Notes: generated by a model from the letters alone, not told the origin. Positions 32,939-40,674 are shown, counted from the stretch's first letter. The stretch: DNA of 64,000 bases from an uncultured Robinsoniella sp. (GCA_900539655.1 UQCR01000016.1:16733-80732); one strand, 5' to 3'. Program-made: numbers and translations.

Positions 32939-34765
32939 ATGAAACGATTATTTTTACTCTTGGGCTTAATTTTAATGAGTCTTAATTTTAAGTTTGTTTG
33001 CTATGCGGCAGATGCAAGTTATGAAGTAGGAGAAAATTTACAAGCAACATATAATGCAGAAACTATGACGATTACAATATCAGGATCAGGAGAAATGTAT
33101 GATTTTGATAAAGATGGATTTGATATAACGGGAAAAATAAGAAATCCATTTAAGTTTTATTTTTCTGCCGCAGACTATGTTGTATTCCAAGAAGGGGTTA
33201 CATCAGTTGGTGATTATGCGTTTTATAACTCCAGCGTCTACGAAGTCAGCTTACCTAAATCTATTAAAAAAATAGGCAGTTATAGTTTTTCTATGACGAG
33301 AATTGCTAATATAACGATTCCTTTTGGTGTAAAAGAAATTGGAGATTTTGCTTTTTATCTTTCTTTACAGGCAAATGACCAATATTTACCTGTATTAAAT
33401 TTACCTAACAGTGTAATTAAATTAGGGAATAACGCTTTTGCTTGCACTACTATAAAGGAGTTGATATTACCCGATTCATTAAAAGACATACCTGATTATG
33501 CTTTTTGGGGATCTAGTAAATTAATTAAGGTCACATTACCCAAAAATCTTCAATCTATTGGAAGTTACGCTTTTGGCTCATCAAATCAATTACAGGAAAT
33601 CGCCTTGCCTAATAGTTTACAAAATATAAAAGCAAATGCATTTGACGGTTGTATCGAACTAACAGATATTAACATCCCCGGATCAATGAAAACTATCGGA
33701 GCCAACGCCTTTGCAGGCTGCCGCCGTCTTTTTAATGTAACATTTTCAGAAGGTGTTCAAAATATTGATGATAATGCATTCAATGGCTGTATCCGCTTAC
33801 AATCAGTAACAATGCCAACAACCTTACAAAAAGTAGGGAATTACGCATTCAGTAGTTGTTCTATGCTAAAAACAGTTAAAATGAGAAATGGTGCTACCTA
33901 TTTAGGGATTGATGCTTTTAAAAATTCACCGGTTACTCTTATGTCATCAAAAGGTTCCAACGTAGAAAGATATGCAGCAAGAGCAGGGATACCGTTTCAA
34001 TGGGATGGCACTTACGCACCACAAGATCCTGTGAAGCCAACCCCAACACCATCGCCTGAAAAGCCGAAAGTAAACCAAAAAATTAAGTCTGGAGATTTTA
34101 CTTATAGAGTGAGTGGAACAAATACAGTCCAGGTAATAGCCCCAATCAACAATAAGAAAACGAAGCTCACGATTCCAGATACAGTTAAACTCAACACCTA
34201 CAACTTTACGGTCACAAGCATCGCAAAGAACGCTTTTAAATCAAACAAGAAACTTAAGACTGTCAATATCGGAAAATATGTTACATCAATCGGAGACAGA
34301 GCTTTCTACAACTGTTCAGCACTTACAAGTATAAAATTCGGAAACAGAGTAAATGAAATCGGAAAAGCTACATTCCGTGGCTGCTCCAATCTGAAAAAGG
34401 TGAAGTTACCGACTAAAGTTACTTCTATTAAAGATGAGATGTTCTACGGCTGTAAGAAGCTGACGAACGTGACGTTGGGGAATAATACAACTACCGTCGG
34501 AAATAGCGCTTTCTCGGGATGTACCGGATTAAAGAGCATTACTCTTCCATCTCGTGTTAAAACGCTGGGAAGCAAGGCATTCTACAACTGTAAGAATCTG
34601 AAAAAGATTACGGTTAAGGGGACTGCGCTGAGAAAAGTTGGAAGTTCTGCGCTGAAGAAGATAAACAGTCGGGCTGTGATCAAGGTTCCTAAGAGTAAAG
34701 TGAGGAAATATACGAGTCTTTTTAAAGGTAAAGGACAGAGCAAGACGGTTAAAGTGAGTAAATAG
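32939..34765 (+). CDS. Secreted BspA-like leucine-rich-repeat protein
   Basis: 608 residues with a Sec signal peptide (MKRLFLLLGLILMSLN..., likely cleaved after Cys-Tyr-Ala-Ala). Residues ~80-350 and ~415-595 are tandem LRR_5 repeats of the Treponema/BspA type: Ile-Gly-x-x-Ala-Phe-x-x-Cys-x-x-Leu-x-x-Ile. A proline-rich linker (Pro-Thr-Pro-Thr-Pro-Ser-Pro) separates the blocks at ~365. No cell-wall sorting signal or membrane anchor is visible, so it is either released or bound non-covalently. With its own promoter after the tail genes it looks like a lysogenic-conversion gene (a moron). It could also be a virion decoration, but the signal peptide argues against that. Confidence 0.85.
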   Translation: MKRLFLLLGLILMSLNFKFVCYAADASYEVGENLQATYNAETMTITISGSGEMYDFDKDGFDITGKIRNPFKFYFSAADYVVFQEGVTSVGDYAFYNSSVYEVSLPKSIKKIGSYSFSMTRIANITIPFGVKEIGDFAFYLSLQANDQYLPVLNLPNSVIKLGNNAFACTTIKELILPDSLKDIPDYAFWGSSKLIKVTLPKNLQSIGSYAFGSSNQLQEIALPNSLQNIKANAFDGCIELTDINIPGSMKTIGANAFAGCRRLFNVTFSEGVQNIDDNAFNGCIRLQSVTMPTTLQKVGNYAFSSCSMLKTVKMRNGATYLGIDAFKNSPVTLMSSKGSNVERYAARAGIPFQWDGTYAPQDPVKPTPTPSPEKPKVNQKIKSGDFTYRVSGTNTVQVIAPINNKKTKLTIPDTVKLNTYNFTVTSIAKNAFKSNKKLKTVNIGKYVTSIGDRAFYNCSALTSIKFGNRVNEIGKATFRGCSNLKKVKLPTKVTSIKDEMFYGCKKLTNVTLGNNTTTVGNSAFSGCTGLKSITLPSRVKTLGSKAFYNCKNLKKITVKGTALRKVGSSALKKINSRAVIKVPKSKVRKYTSLFKGKGQSKTVKVSK

Positions 34766-34809
34766 TTAAAAATGTTTACGTGGTATAGCGTACTAAATTT
34801 TATTTTATG

Positions 34810-34913
34810 ATGAGTGAGGTGACGGTTCTGACCTTACGGTAATTAAAAATGTGACCGAGCAATGAGTTGAGTGACGGTTCTGACTCAACGGTAAAATAAA
34901 AATTGACCGAGTG
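34810..34913 (+). repeat. Two tandem 52-bp structured repeats
   Basis: Units at 34810-34861 and 34862-34913. Each has a hairpin with the identical loop GACGGTTCTG: stems GTGAGGT/ACCTTAC and GTTGAGT/ACTCAAC, which differ in sequence but both pair fully (one wobble pair in the first). Each is followed by CGGT...ACCG, a second possible stem, and a shared GACCGAG. Compensatory change suggests selected RNA structure. It lies between the LRR gene and a terminator. No known family assigned. Confidence 0.65.
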
Positions 34914-34928
34914 ATGATTAGCTCTGAA

Positions 34929-34955
34929 GAGTCTGCTGAAAGGTAGGCTCTTTTT
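34929..34955 (+). terminator. GAAA-loop terminator, variant 1
   Basis: GAGTCTGCT/GGTAGGCTC stem with GAAA loop, then five T. Same design as those at 36442 and 36811. Confidence 0.75.
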
Positions 34956-35007
34956 GTTGAGCGAAAATAATGTGTGCGTTCTTGTATAACATTTTAATAC
35001 ATTTATC

Positions 35008-35035
35008 TTGATTTCTTAGGGATATAAGGTATAAT
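35008..35035 (+). promoter_or_regulatory. Sigma-A-type promoter for accessory module
   Basis: TTGATT, 16-base spacer, TATAAT, with 41 bases to the next start codon and an AAAGGAGGAGG ribosome site. It drives the three-gene module starting at 35077. Confidence 0.6.
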
Positions 35036-35076
35036 GTAAGTAGATTAGGTGAAAAATAAACAAAGGAGGAGGACTA

Positions 35077-35481
35077 ATGGCACGAATAGATAATTTTATA
35101 TATTGTTTAAATGCTATGTCAGACAGCAATAACGGAACAAATGCAATTGGGATAATGAGCGCAATTACACCGGATTATATTCCAGGCACATACTCTTTTT
35201 CGATTTTATTCAATTTAATGGATATAAGTGACGGCGAGCATTTAGTCGAAATAAAGTTTAATACTCCAGATAATGAATGTCTTATCGATCTTAAATCCAA
35301 CATTTCATATACACAAAATACAGAATTGAAGATTCCTCGTGAATATGAGGGGATTTATATTTGTTCCGACTGGAAAAATATTGTATTCAAGACATCTGGT
35401 ATGTACTACACAGAAGTATATTTAGATAATATTAAAATAGATACTTTCAATATTTATGTACAAGGAAAAAATGAGGTGTGA
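35077..35481 (+). CDS. DUF6941-like beta-sandwich protein
   Basis: 134 residues, ATG after AAGGAGGAGG. Reads like the DUF6941 pattern: an N-terminal Asp-Asn-Phe-Ile-Tyr-Cys strand with Ile-Gly-Ile-Met-Ser-Ala-Ile, Tyr-Ser-Phe-Ser-Ile-Leu-Phe-Asn-Leu, Gly-Glu-His-Leu-Val-Glu-Ile, and a final Gly-Met-Tyr-Tyr-Thr-Glu-Val-Tyr-Leu-Asp before an Ile-Tyr-Val strand. No catalytic residues. First of three overlapping genes with their own promoter and terminator. Function unknown; in mobile elements such genes are accessory. Confidence 0.5.
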   Translation: MARIDNFIYCLNAMSDSNNGTNAIGIMSAITPDYIPGTYSFSILFNLMDISDGEHLVEIKFNTPDNECLIDLKSNISYTQNTELKIPREYEGIYICSDWKNIVFKTSGMYYTEVYLDNIKIDTFNIYVQGKNEV

Positions 35482-35483
35482 TT

Positions 35484-36050
35484 ATGGATTGTTATAATAT
35501 AGAAGTTCTGCACCCCTTCATTAACATTAACTACACACCAACTATACATTCATATCGTCAAAAATTCCAAATAAATAATAGGTTAAATTTTTCACCCCTT
35601 ACATATAATAATAGTAAAAAGGTAAATACGTCATATGTACTTATCTATGATCATGCGACAGGAAGTGTGGCTATGAACTTAAATCAATTAGAAAACCTAG
35701 ACAAATTAAGAGAAATAACTAAATTTGAAGATAATTGGAATGGATATGGTGCTAATCCTTTCTCAAATAAGGTTATCGAAAAAAGCATACAGATAATAAA
35801 AAATATTGAAACCCAACCTAAGTTATTTCCTACAGGGCGTAGCAGTATTCAAATGCAGTATGAGTTGGAAGATAATAGTTATTTGGAATTTGAAATATTT
35901 GATGATAAAATATCATGTATGGAAGTCCCAAAAAGAGTTTACAATAAGGCCATATTTCGAGAATTTAATCATGATAAAATTGATTTTATTAATAAAATTG
36001 TGAGGGGATTTTATGGAGAACAAAGTACATCCCGAAGAGATACTATATAG
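35484..36050 (+). CDS. Accessory protein with Trp-Asn-Gly-Tyr-Gly-Ala motif
   Basis: 188 residues from ATG 35484 (AGGTGTGATT upstream); it follows the previous stop by two bases. Residues ~70-190 fit an unnamed family recognised by Leu-Asp-Lys-Leu-Arg-Glu-Ile, then Asn-Trp-Asn-Gly-Tyr-Gly-Ala-Asn-Pro-Phe-Ser, Phe-Pro-Thr-Gly-Arg, Gln-Met-Gln-Tyr-Glu and a Leu-Glu-Phe-Glu-Ile strand. I have a recollection of similar proteins next to the following gene in phages and integrative elements. Its last 38 bases overlap the next gene. Confidence 0.55.
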   Translation: MDCYNIEVLHPFININYTPTIHSYRQKFQINNRLNFSPLTYNNSKKVNTSYVLIYDHATGSVAMNLNQLENLDKLREITKFEDNWNGYGANPFSNKVIEKSIQIIKNIETQPKLFPTGRSSIQMQYELEDNSYLEFEIFDDKISCMEVPKRVYNKAIFREFNHDKIDFINKIVRGFYGEQSTSRRDTI

Positions 36051-36408
36051 AATAGTTAAGCGCTCAAGACCTGATGGGTTAGATGGCAAAAAACCTACTT
36101 CCGCTTTATTTAAAGATTTCGGTGGAATTTCGGTAGACCGTGATTTTAAAAGAAGTGAATCAGTCATAACAGATTCTTTTAAAAAACGATTCAATAAAAG
36201 AATGAAAGGTCTTGTTAAAGTCACAGCCAATACTTGCTATGAAGCTGAAGCATTTGTGATACCCGCACCAAGTCAAGATAATCAATTTCATGCACATATA
36301 TTTGATTCTGAAAAAATGGATAGTTTAGGATCTTTAAAAGCTTTAATGATTGCAGATATGTGCGAATTAATATATTTTGATGATGATATTGAATGGATAA
36401 AACCCTAA
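36013..36408 (+). CDS. Partner of the WNGYGA protein
   Basis: 131 residues, ATG within the preceding gene (38-base overlap) after GAGGGGATTTT, so the two are coupled. The product has Arg-Arg/Lys-rich segments (Val-Lys-Arg-Ser-Arg-Pro), a Lys-Pro-Thr-Ser-Ala-Leu-Phe-Lys stretch, and a C-terminal acidic end. It contains Asn-Gln-Phe-His-Ala-His-Ile, a possible metal-binding pair, but nothing diagnostic. Third gene of the module; a terminator follows. Confidence 0.5.
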   Translation: MENKVHPEEILYRIVKRSRPDGLDGKKPTSALFKDFGGISVDRDFKRSESVITDSFKKRFNKRMKGLVKVTANTCYEAEAFVIPAPSQDNQFHAHIFDSEKMDSLGSLKALMIADMCELIYFDDDIEWIKP

Positions 36409-36441
36409 ATCAATTTGCAATATAAAGAAAAACAAAACTAA

Positions 36442-36470
36442 GAGTCTACCGAAAGGTGGGCTCTTTTATA
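36442..36470 (+). terminator. GAAA-loop terminator, variant 2
   Basis: GAGTCTACC/GGTGGGCTC stem with GAAA loop and TTTTA tail; closes the 35077-36408 module. Confidence 0.75.
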
Positions 36471-36513
36471 TCGGCAAAATAAAAAAACTTTTTAAACTTA
36501 GGAGGATTGGAAA

Positions 36514-36798
36514 ATGAATTGTAAAGAAAATTCCATATATTGTTCAGACGATATTCCCAAAAATTATGTATATCAAACTAAATTTAGTAAAGATACACAA
36601 GAACCAACAGCCACTAAAGAATTACTTGAGGAATGTAAAAAGGTATCTGCAAAGTATCAAAAAGACAGTAGTCCAGATCCTCTTAAGTGGAAAGATAGAA
36701 ATGATTTTTTGGAATGGAGAAGAAACATTCTCATTAAATACGAAGAAGCAAAGGAAAGAATGAAGCAGGAAACAGCTGCATTATTATATCACAAGTAA
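36514..36798 (+). CDS. Small accessory protein, charged helix
   Basis: 94 residues, ATG after AGGAGGATTGGAAA. The N-terminus has two Cys within the first eleven residues; the rest is highly charged helix (Leu-Leu-Glu-Glu-Cys-Lys-Lys, then Trp-Lys-Asp-Arg-Asn-Asp-Phe-Leu-Glu-Trp-Arg-Arg). A second near-identical terminator ends this one-gene unit. Function unknown. Confidence 0.5.
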   Translation: MNCKENSIYCSDDIPKNYVYQTKFSKDTQEPTATKELLEECKKVSAKYQKDSSPDPLKWKDRNDFLEWRRNILIKYEEAKERMKQETAALLYHK

Positions 36799-36810
36799 TT
36801 AAGTTGGAAA

Positions 36811-36838
36811 GAGTCTATCTATTGGTAGGCTCTTTTTA
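36811..36838 (+). terminator. Terminator, variant 3
   Basis: GAGTCTATC/GGTAGGCTC stem with TATT loop, then five T. Stem bases differ from the other two copies but pairing is kept. Confidence 0.75.
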
Positions 36839-36867
36839 TATGACTAAACAGAAAGGATGTGTAGACA

Positions 36868-37086
36868 ATGTCAGTAAAACAATTAACTAACAAAGAAAAT
36901 ATTCTAAACGAAACAACAGATGCTCAAGATGGCTTCTTTTGTACTCTCACATCATCAGGAGCAGATCATCCTGCTTTTGTTATTGCTCCTGATAAAACAG
37001 TTGAATTTTTAAGCTGTGATTCAAATGTTCCTTTTAAGCGGGCAATGGAAAGATTTATTAATCATGGAGGCATAGTCAACAAATGA
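36868..37086 (+). CDS. Small accessory protein
   Basis: 72 residues, ATG after AAAGGATGTG. It contains Asp-Gly-Phe-Phe-Cys-Thr-Leu and Phe-Val-Ile-Ala-Pro-Asp-Lys-Thr strands and ends Phe-Ile-Asn-His-Gly-Gly-Ile-Val. Beginning of a run of genes to 39245 that I treat as one accessory cluster. No function assigned. Confidence 0.5.
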   Translation: MSVKQLTNKENILNETTDAQDGFFCTLTSSGADHPAFVIAPDKTVEFLSCDSNVPFKRAMERFINHGGIVNK

Positions 37087-37099
37087 AACGGAGGAATAA

Positions 37100-37297
37100 A
37101 TGCTAAATATCTTAATGTTCATTTTTGCTTTTCTACTCTCATTATCTGAAATTTTTTCACTCGTGGCTAAGCGATATGATTCAAACTGGATATTCGAGAA
37201 ATGGCATAGAGTCATCCTATTATATTCATTAAGCATAGTAACCTCTGTCGCTTTGTCTTTTTCTTACTGCCTCGTTGTAAATATATTATCCAGTTAA
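37100..37297 (+). CDS. Two-helix membrane protein
   Basis: 65 residues, ATG after CGGAGGAATAA. Two hydrophobic segments (residues ~3-22 and ~40-62) joined by a basic loop (Lys-Arg-Tyr-Asp-Ser-Asn-Trp). A small membrane protein in an accessory cluster can be a superinfection-exclusion protein or toxin, but nothing in the sequence decides this. Confidence 0.55.
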   Translation: MLNILMFIFAFLLSLSEIFSLVAKRYDSNWIFEKWHRVILLYSLSIVTSVALSFSYCLVVNILSS

Positions 37298-37315
37298 AAG
37301 GAGGATTGGCGAATA

Positions 37316-37987
37316 ATGATATCTATTAGATTATTAAAACATAAAATAACATCGTTGGACTACGAAAACATTACTATCAATTTCAATAATCAAATTAACG
37401 TATTAAGTGGACTTGACGAGTTCACGAGAGCAAATATATTAAATACCATTGGCTCTTGCTGCAATATCGCAATCAGAGCTGAATACAGTCTTATCCCAAC
37501 GATCATAGGAAGTATAGAAAGTATGGGGCAATCAGCAAATACATTTGCAGGTATGATCTTGATTAACGGTATCGACAATTGTCAATTCCCATCTTATCAA
37601 GAGTTCATTGACTTATTCAGAGAAACTTTCGCTAAGTCTCAAATTATAGTATCAACCAATCACCCCGGTATTTTACAATGCTTAAACAGAAATGAATTAA
37701 TAGCATTAGGAAACGGCGCAGATGGAGACATCTATGTAAAGGATTTGTACCTCAGTGAGTATGGATTACAGGGTTGGACACTACAAGAGATATTAACTGA
37801 TGTTTTAGACATTCCCGACAACTCTTCTATTTTATACAACAAAACTCTTGATCTCTATGACCAATATATGAATGAGGATGATGGCAAAAAAGTACTCAAG
37901 CAATACCAAATCTTAATAAAAATGCTCCATCCAGCTAACCCCTTACGGAAATTGCTAGATTTACAGGTTGCTGAATGGTTGGATTAA
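37316..37987 (+). CDS. ATPase-like protein with lost Walker A motif
   Basis: 223 residues, ATG after AAAGGAGGATTGGCGAATA. It follows the plan of RecF/ABC-like ATP-binding proteins (COG3950 type): Asn-Gln-Ile-Asn-Val-Leu-Ser-Gly leading to where the P-loop should be, a Walker-B-like Met-Ile-Leu-Ile-Asn-Gly-Ile-Asp-Asn, the Gln-Ile-Ile-Val-Ser-Thr-Asn-His-Pro-Gly-Ile-Leu H-loop strand, and a C-terminal Leu-Gln-Gly-Trp-Thr-Leu-Gln-Glu-Ile-Leu-Thr-Asp-Val-Leu segment that is typical of these proteins. The P-loop is replaced by Gly-Leu-Asp-Glu-Phe-Thr-Arg-Ala, without Gly-Lys-Ser/Thr, and Walker B has Asn/Gly instead of Asp-Glu. It probably does not hydrolyse ATP. Size is about half the usual. Confidence 0.6.
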   Translation: MISIRLLKHKITSLDYENITINFNNQINVLSGLDEFTRANILNTIGSCCNIAIRAEYSLIPTIIGSIESMGQSANTFAGMILINGIDNCQFPSYQEFIDLFRETFAKSQIIVSTNHPGILQCLNRNELIALGNGADGDIYVKDLYLSEYGLQGWTLQEILTDVLDIPDNSSILYNKTLDLYDQYMNEDDGKKVLKQYQILIKMLHPANPLRKLLDLQVAEWLD

Positions 37988-38041
37988 AGATAAAAGTACA
38001 GAGGCAGAAATGTGATCAGATTACATAGGAGAATTATAAAA

Positions 38042-38074
38042 ATGAACACGATGAAACTAGCATTTTATTGGTAA
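38042..38074 (+). CDS. Possible 10-residue leader peptide
   Basis: ATG 38042 follows TAGGAGAATTATAAA and reads ten codons (Met-Asn-Thr-Met-Lys-Leu-Ala-Phe-Tyr-Trp) before TAA, 22 bases ahead of the next gene. The good ribosome site suggests it is translated; it might act as a leader controlling the next gene. Confidence 0.3.
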   Translation: MNTMKLAFYW

Positions 38075-38096
38075 AAAGCGAAAGGAAAGATGAGCA

Positions 38097-38471
38097 ATGG
38101 CGCGGAAAAATTTATCGAGATTAGAAAGACTCATTAAACATTTTATGACCCCTGAAGAGCAGGAAAGTTTTTGGAAAGAAATAAAACATTATAGTCCTGG
38201 AGACTGGGTTTATCCAACTTTATTACAACATGCTTTAAATATAGACTTCTATCGTATATATAGAATTCTAGATACTTTGGAAAAGGCTTCTATTCTTACA
38301 TCATATTTTAAAGTAATTTGTCCAGATAGCGCAGATACAATTTTATATAAGTCAATCAATGAATTGCCAGTAACAATAAACTATAAGTGCTGTGCCCAAC
38401 CAATTGACGTGGTGAAGAATACATTTTTAATATATAAAGTAAACGAAAGGGGCTGTAATGCCATTTGTTGA
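38097..38471 (+). CDS. Winged-helix-like accessory protein
   Basis: 124 residues, ATG after GAAAGGAAAGATGAGC. The stretch Ser-Pro-Gly-Asp-Trp-Val-Tyr-Pro-Thr-Leu-Leu-Gln-His-Ala-Leu, followed by Tyr-Arg-Ile-Tyr-Arg-Ile-Leu-Asp-Thr-Leu-Glu-Lys-Ala-Ser-Ile-Leu, fits a winged helix (recognition helix then wing), as used by the adaptor proteins of some ATPase-centred defence systems. The C-terminus has two adjacent Cys. It overlaps the next gene by 14 bases. Confidence 0.5.
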   Translation: MARKNLSRLERLIKHFMTPEEQESFWKEIKHYSPGDWVYPTLLQHALNIDFYRIYRILDTLEKASILTSYFKVICPDSADTILYKSINELPVTINYKCCAQPIDVVKNTFLIYKVNERGCNAIC

Positions 38472-38997
38472 GTTAAACGTCCAGAAAGAAATCATTAATA
38501 GAATAAGCTACGTTAGGACAAAATTGTTTTGGAAAATGGATGCCGGTGCAAGAAAAATTCACTGTATATCATATGATAGCAGTATCGATTATTATGCATT
38601 CCTTCGCAACTGTCATGATCATGGCTATAAACAAGTCATAATTTCTTCTGAAGTAATGATACAACTTATTCGAGAGGCTTGTCTTGGAAAAGGATATAAA
38701 ATTACGAAGATTGAATTTGATGAAGAAGATGTTCCATTAGAGGAAGAAATACAAGTTATTTTACATTTAATGGATAGGAATCCAGCTTATTTTTGTGATT
38801 TGGTCAATAAACTAAATTTCTTAGCTGAAAGATCATCTATAGGTGTAAAGAGAGTTTATATTAGAGGGCTATATGCAGCGGATTATATCGAGAGTTATTT
38901 TCTTCAATCAAACTGTATTATTGGAATTAATAAAGAATCTTTCTCTCAGATTTCCTCTAATATAAGTTGTTGTATAGAAAAGGTTTTTTATGTATAG
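38458..38997 (+). CDS. Accessory protein of unknown function
   Basis: 179 residues, ATG inside the previous gene. Mixed alpha/beta; Ile-Ser-Ser-Glu-Val-Met-Ile-Gln-Leu-Ile near residue 63 and Ile-Lys-Phe/Ile-Glu-Phe-Asp-Glu-Glu-Asp acid patch near 82. Residues ~85-140 are helical. No recognised family. Tight overlap with the winged-helix gene and nearness to the ATPase-like gene suggest a three-protein system. Confidence 0.5.
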   Translation: MPFVELNVQKEIINRISYVRTKLFWKMDAGARKIHCISYDSSIDYYAFLRNCHDHGYKQVIISSEVMIQLIREACLGKGYKITKIEFDEEDVPLEEEIQVILHLMDRNPAYFCDLVNKLNFLAERSSIGVKRVYIRGLYAADYIESYFLQSNCIIGINKESFSQISSNISCCIEKVFYV

Positions 38998-39104
38998 GGA
39001 CTGACATAGCCATAAACAGGCTTTATTTCTACTTATAAATTAAAAAATGCCTTAAAACATAGATTATTTTTAATGGGGCCCCGTAATAATGAAAAGAGGA
39101 TCTT

Positions 39105-39245
39105 ATGGAAAACGAAAATTTAAATGTTTTTAACCTATCCACCGATAAGCAAATAAAATACGATTACTTAATTGGCTCAGGCGAAAAAGTAATATTCGGT
39201 ATAGATTATATAGAATTTAAAGATCTAAAGGATCAAAGTAAATAA
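39105..39245 (+). CDS. 46-residue accessory protein
   Basis: ATG 39105 after AAAGAGGATCTT; product Met-Glu-Asn-Glu-Asn-Leu-Asn-Val-Phe-Asn, then Val-Ile-Phe-Gly-Ile-Asp-Tyr-Ile-Glu-Phe. Followed eleven bases later by a terminator, making it the last gene of the cluster. Unknown. Confidence 0.45.
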   Translation: MENENLNVFNLSTDKQIKYDYLIGSGEKVIFGIDYIEFKDLKDQSK

Positions 39246-39255
39246 AACTTAAACT

Positions 39256-39281
39256 GACCAGCAAACACGCTGGTCTTTTTT
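39256..39281 (+). terminator. Terminator of the accessory cluster
   Basis: GACCAGC/GCTGGTC perfect stem, six-base loop, six T. Confidence 0.85.
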
Positions 39282-39317
39282 AATACCCAAAAACAGGAAA
39301 GAAAGAGGAATATAACT

Positions 39318-39773
39318 ATGACAAAAACATTAACAAACGGAGATATCGTAACAATCTACAAAGCACTCAATGACGCATCTTCCTTTATGAAGAACAGTGC
39401 GATTAAGCTGCCATCAGGAATGATGTGGTCGCTTAGAAAAAATATGAAAGCCCTCTCTCCCATCTTCGAATTAATTTCTGAAACGGAAAAGGAATTATTT
39501 CAAGAATGTATGAAGCCAGAATTTCTACAGGAAGTCACTGATGACCAGGGCAATAAACAGCAACAGATCAAACAGGAATTTATGCAGGAATTTGTTGCAG
39601 CTGTAAATGTAAAAATCAGTGAACTTTCATTGCAGAAAAATGAGGTTGTTCTGGATGCAATTCAAGAAAGCGATATAGAGAAATTTGTAACTGATTATGA
39701 TGGAAAGATTTCTATGCCCGAATTGGATGCATTAGAGTTTTTCATCGCACCAACAGAAAAGGAGGACAAATAA
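39318..39773 (+). CDS. DUF1617-like phage protein
   Basis: 151 residues, ATG after GAAAGAGGAATATAACT. Pattern Leu-Thr-Asn-Gly-Asp-Ile-Val, Leu-Pro-Ser-Gly-Met-Met-Trp-Ser-Leu-Arg-Lys-Asn and Ile-Ser-Glu-Thr-Glu-Lys-Glu-Leu is that of DUF1617 phage proteins found near tail and lysis genes. Its middle is Gln/Glu/Lys-rich. Two bases separate it from the next gene. Function of the family unknown. Confidence 0.5.
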   Translation: MTKTLTNGDIVTIYKALNDASSFMKNSAIKLPSGMMWSLRKNMKALSPIFELISETEKELFQECMKPEFLQEVTDDQGNKQQQIKQEFMQEFVAAVNVKISELSLQKNEVVLDAIQESDIEKFVTDYDGKISMPELDALEFFIAPTEKEDK

Positions 39774-39774
39774 T

Positions 39775-40674
39775 ATGGAAACATTGGAAAAATTAAAAGT
39801 CAACGGCATATCTGAGTTTGATTGTTTCTTCATCAATGACACTATGCCAGATATGTTTGAAGCCGTTATCAAATCGGAAGACTACTCTTCTGTCGTAAAA
39901 GAATTCAGCAGTATTGAAAAACTGGAGATTCTTGACGTAAATGGTTTAGTCAGAAAGATGACAACTGCTTTCAGCACATTAAAAGAAGTCAAAGCTATCT
40001 TCAACATGTACACGGACGAGGATGGTAAATTTATTACGCCTTTCCGAATCAGCTTAGCGCCACATGATTTAAAAGAACAGGTTGATAAATTAGAAAAACA
40101 GGTAAATCCTGTCATTGACGAAAGTGCAATGTCACTGGACGAATTTAAAGCTTATAAAATTAAGCAGCTTGGTAAAGTTTGTACCTCAGCTATTTATTCG
40201 GGCACAGAAGTAGAAACATCAAAAGGAAAAGAAATGTTCAGTTACAACTTAGAGGATCAGTCTAATTTAAAGGATCTTTTTGCCACCGCTACTGCTACTG
40301 GATTGGGTTGTCCGTATCATCCCAACTCTGGAAGCTGTGTGATTTACACGGCTGAGGACATTGTAGCGATTTATCTATCTTTATCAGCCCATAAACTTTA
40401 TCACACTACTTATGCCAATGCGCTTAATACATATATCCGAGATTTGTATGATAAGGCTGAAATCAAAAAAGTAACCTATGGACAGGAAGTAACAGGCACG
40501 TATAAGGAAAATATGGACGCTGCTCTTGCCCAGGGTGAATTAGCGCTGAAAGCTCTTTTAAGTGGCAATACAACGCCTGAACCAGAGGAACCTACTAATC
40601 CTGAAGTTCCACCGGAAGAAAATACTCCACCAGAAAGCGGTGACGCCAATGCAGACAGTGATAAAACTAATTAA
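39775..40674 (+). CDS. Phage protein with DUF4376-like domain and acidic Pro-rich tail
   Basis: 299 residues. Residues ~120-245 resemble DUF4376: Glu-Phe-Lys-Ala-Tyr-Lys-Ile-Lys-Gln-Leu, then Phe-Ser-Tyr-Asn-Leu-Glu-Asp-Gln-Ser-Asn-Leu, and a helix before Tyr-Ile-Arg-Asp-Leu-Tyr. The last ~40 residues are Pro/Glu/Thr-rich and acidic (Pro-Glu-Pro-Glu-Glu-Pro-Thr), likely disordered. The next gene begins inside this tail. Often placed with fibre and baseplate genes; function unknown. Confidence 0.5.
   Translation: METLEKLKVNGISEFDCFFINDTMPDMFEAVIKSEDYSSVVKEFSSIEKLEILDVNGLVRKMTTAFSTLKEVKAIFNMYTDEDGKFITPFRISLAPHDLKEQVDKLEKQVNPVIDESAMSLDEFKAYKIKQLGKVCTSAIYSGTEVETSKGKEMFSYNLEDQSNLKDLFATATATGLGCPYHPNSGSCVIYTAEDIVAIYLSLSAHKLYHTTYANALNTYIRDLYDKAEIKKVTYGQEVTGTYKENMDAALAQGELALKALLSGNTTPEPEEPTNPEVPPEENTPPESGDANADSDKTN

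Noticed and set aside
34810..34913. CRISPR array
   Set aside because: Only two units, directly adjacent with no spacers, and compensatory changes within the units.
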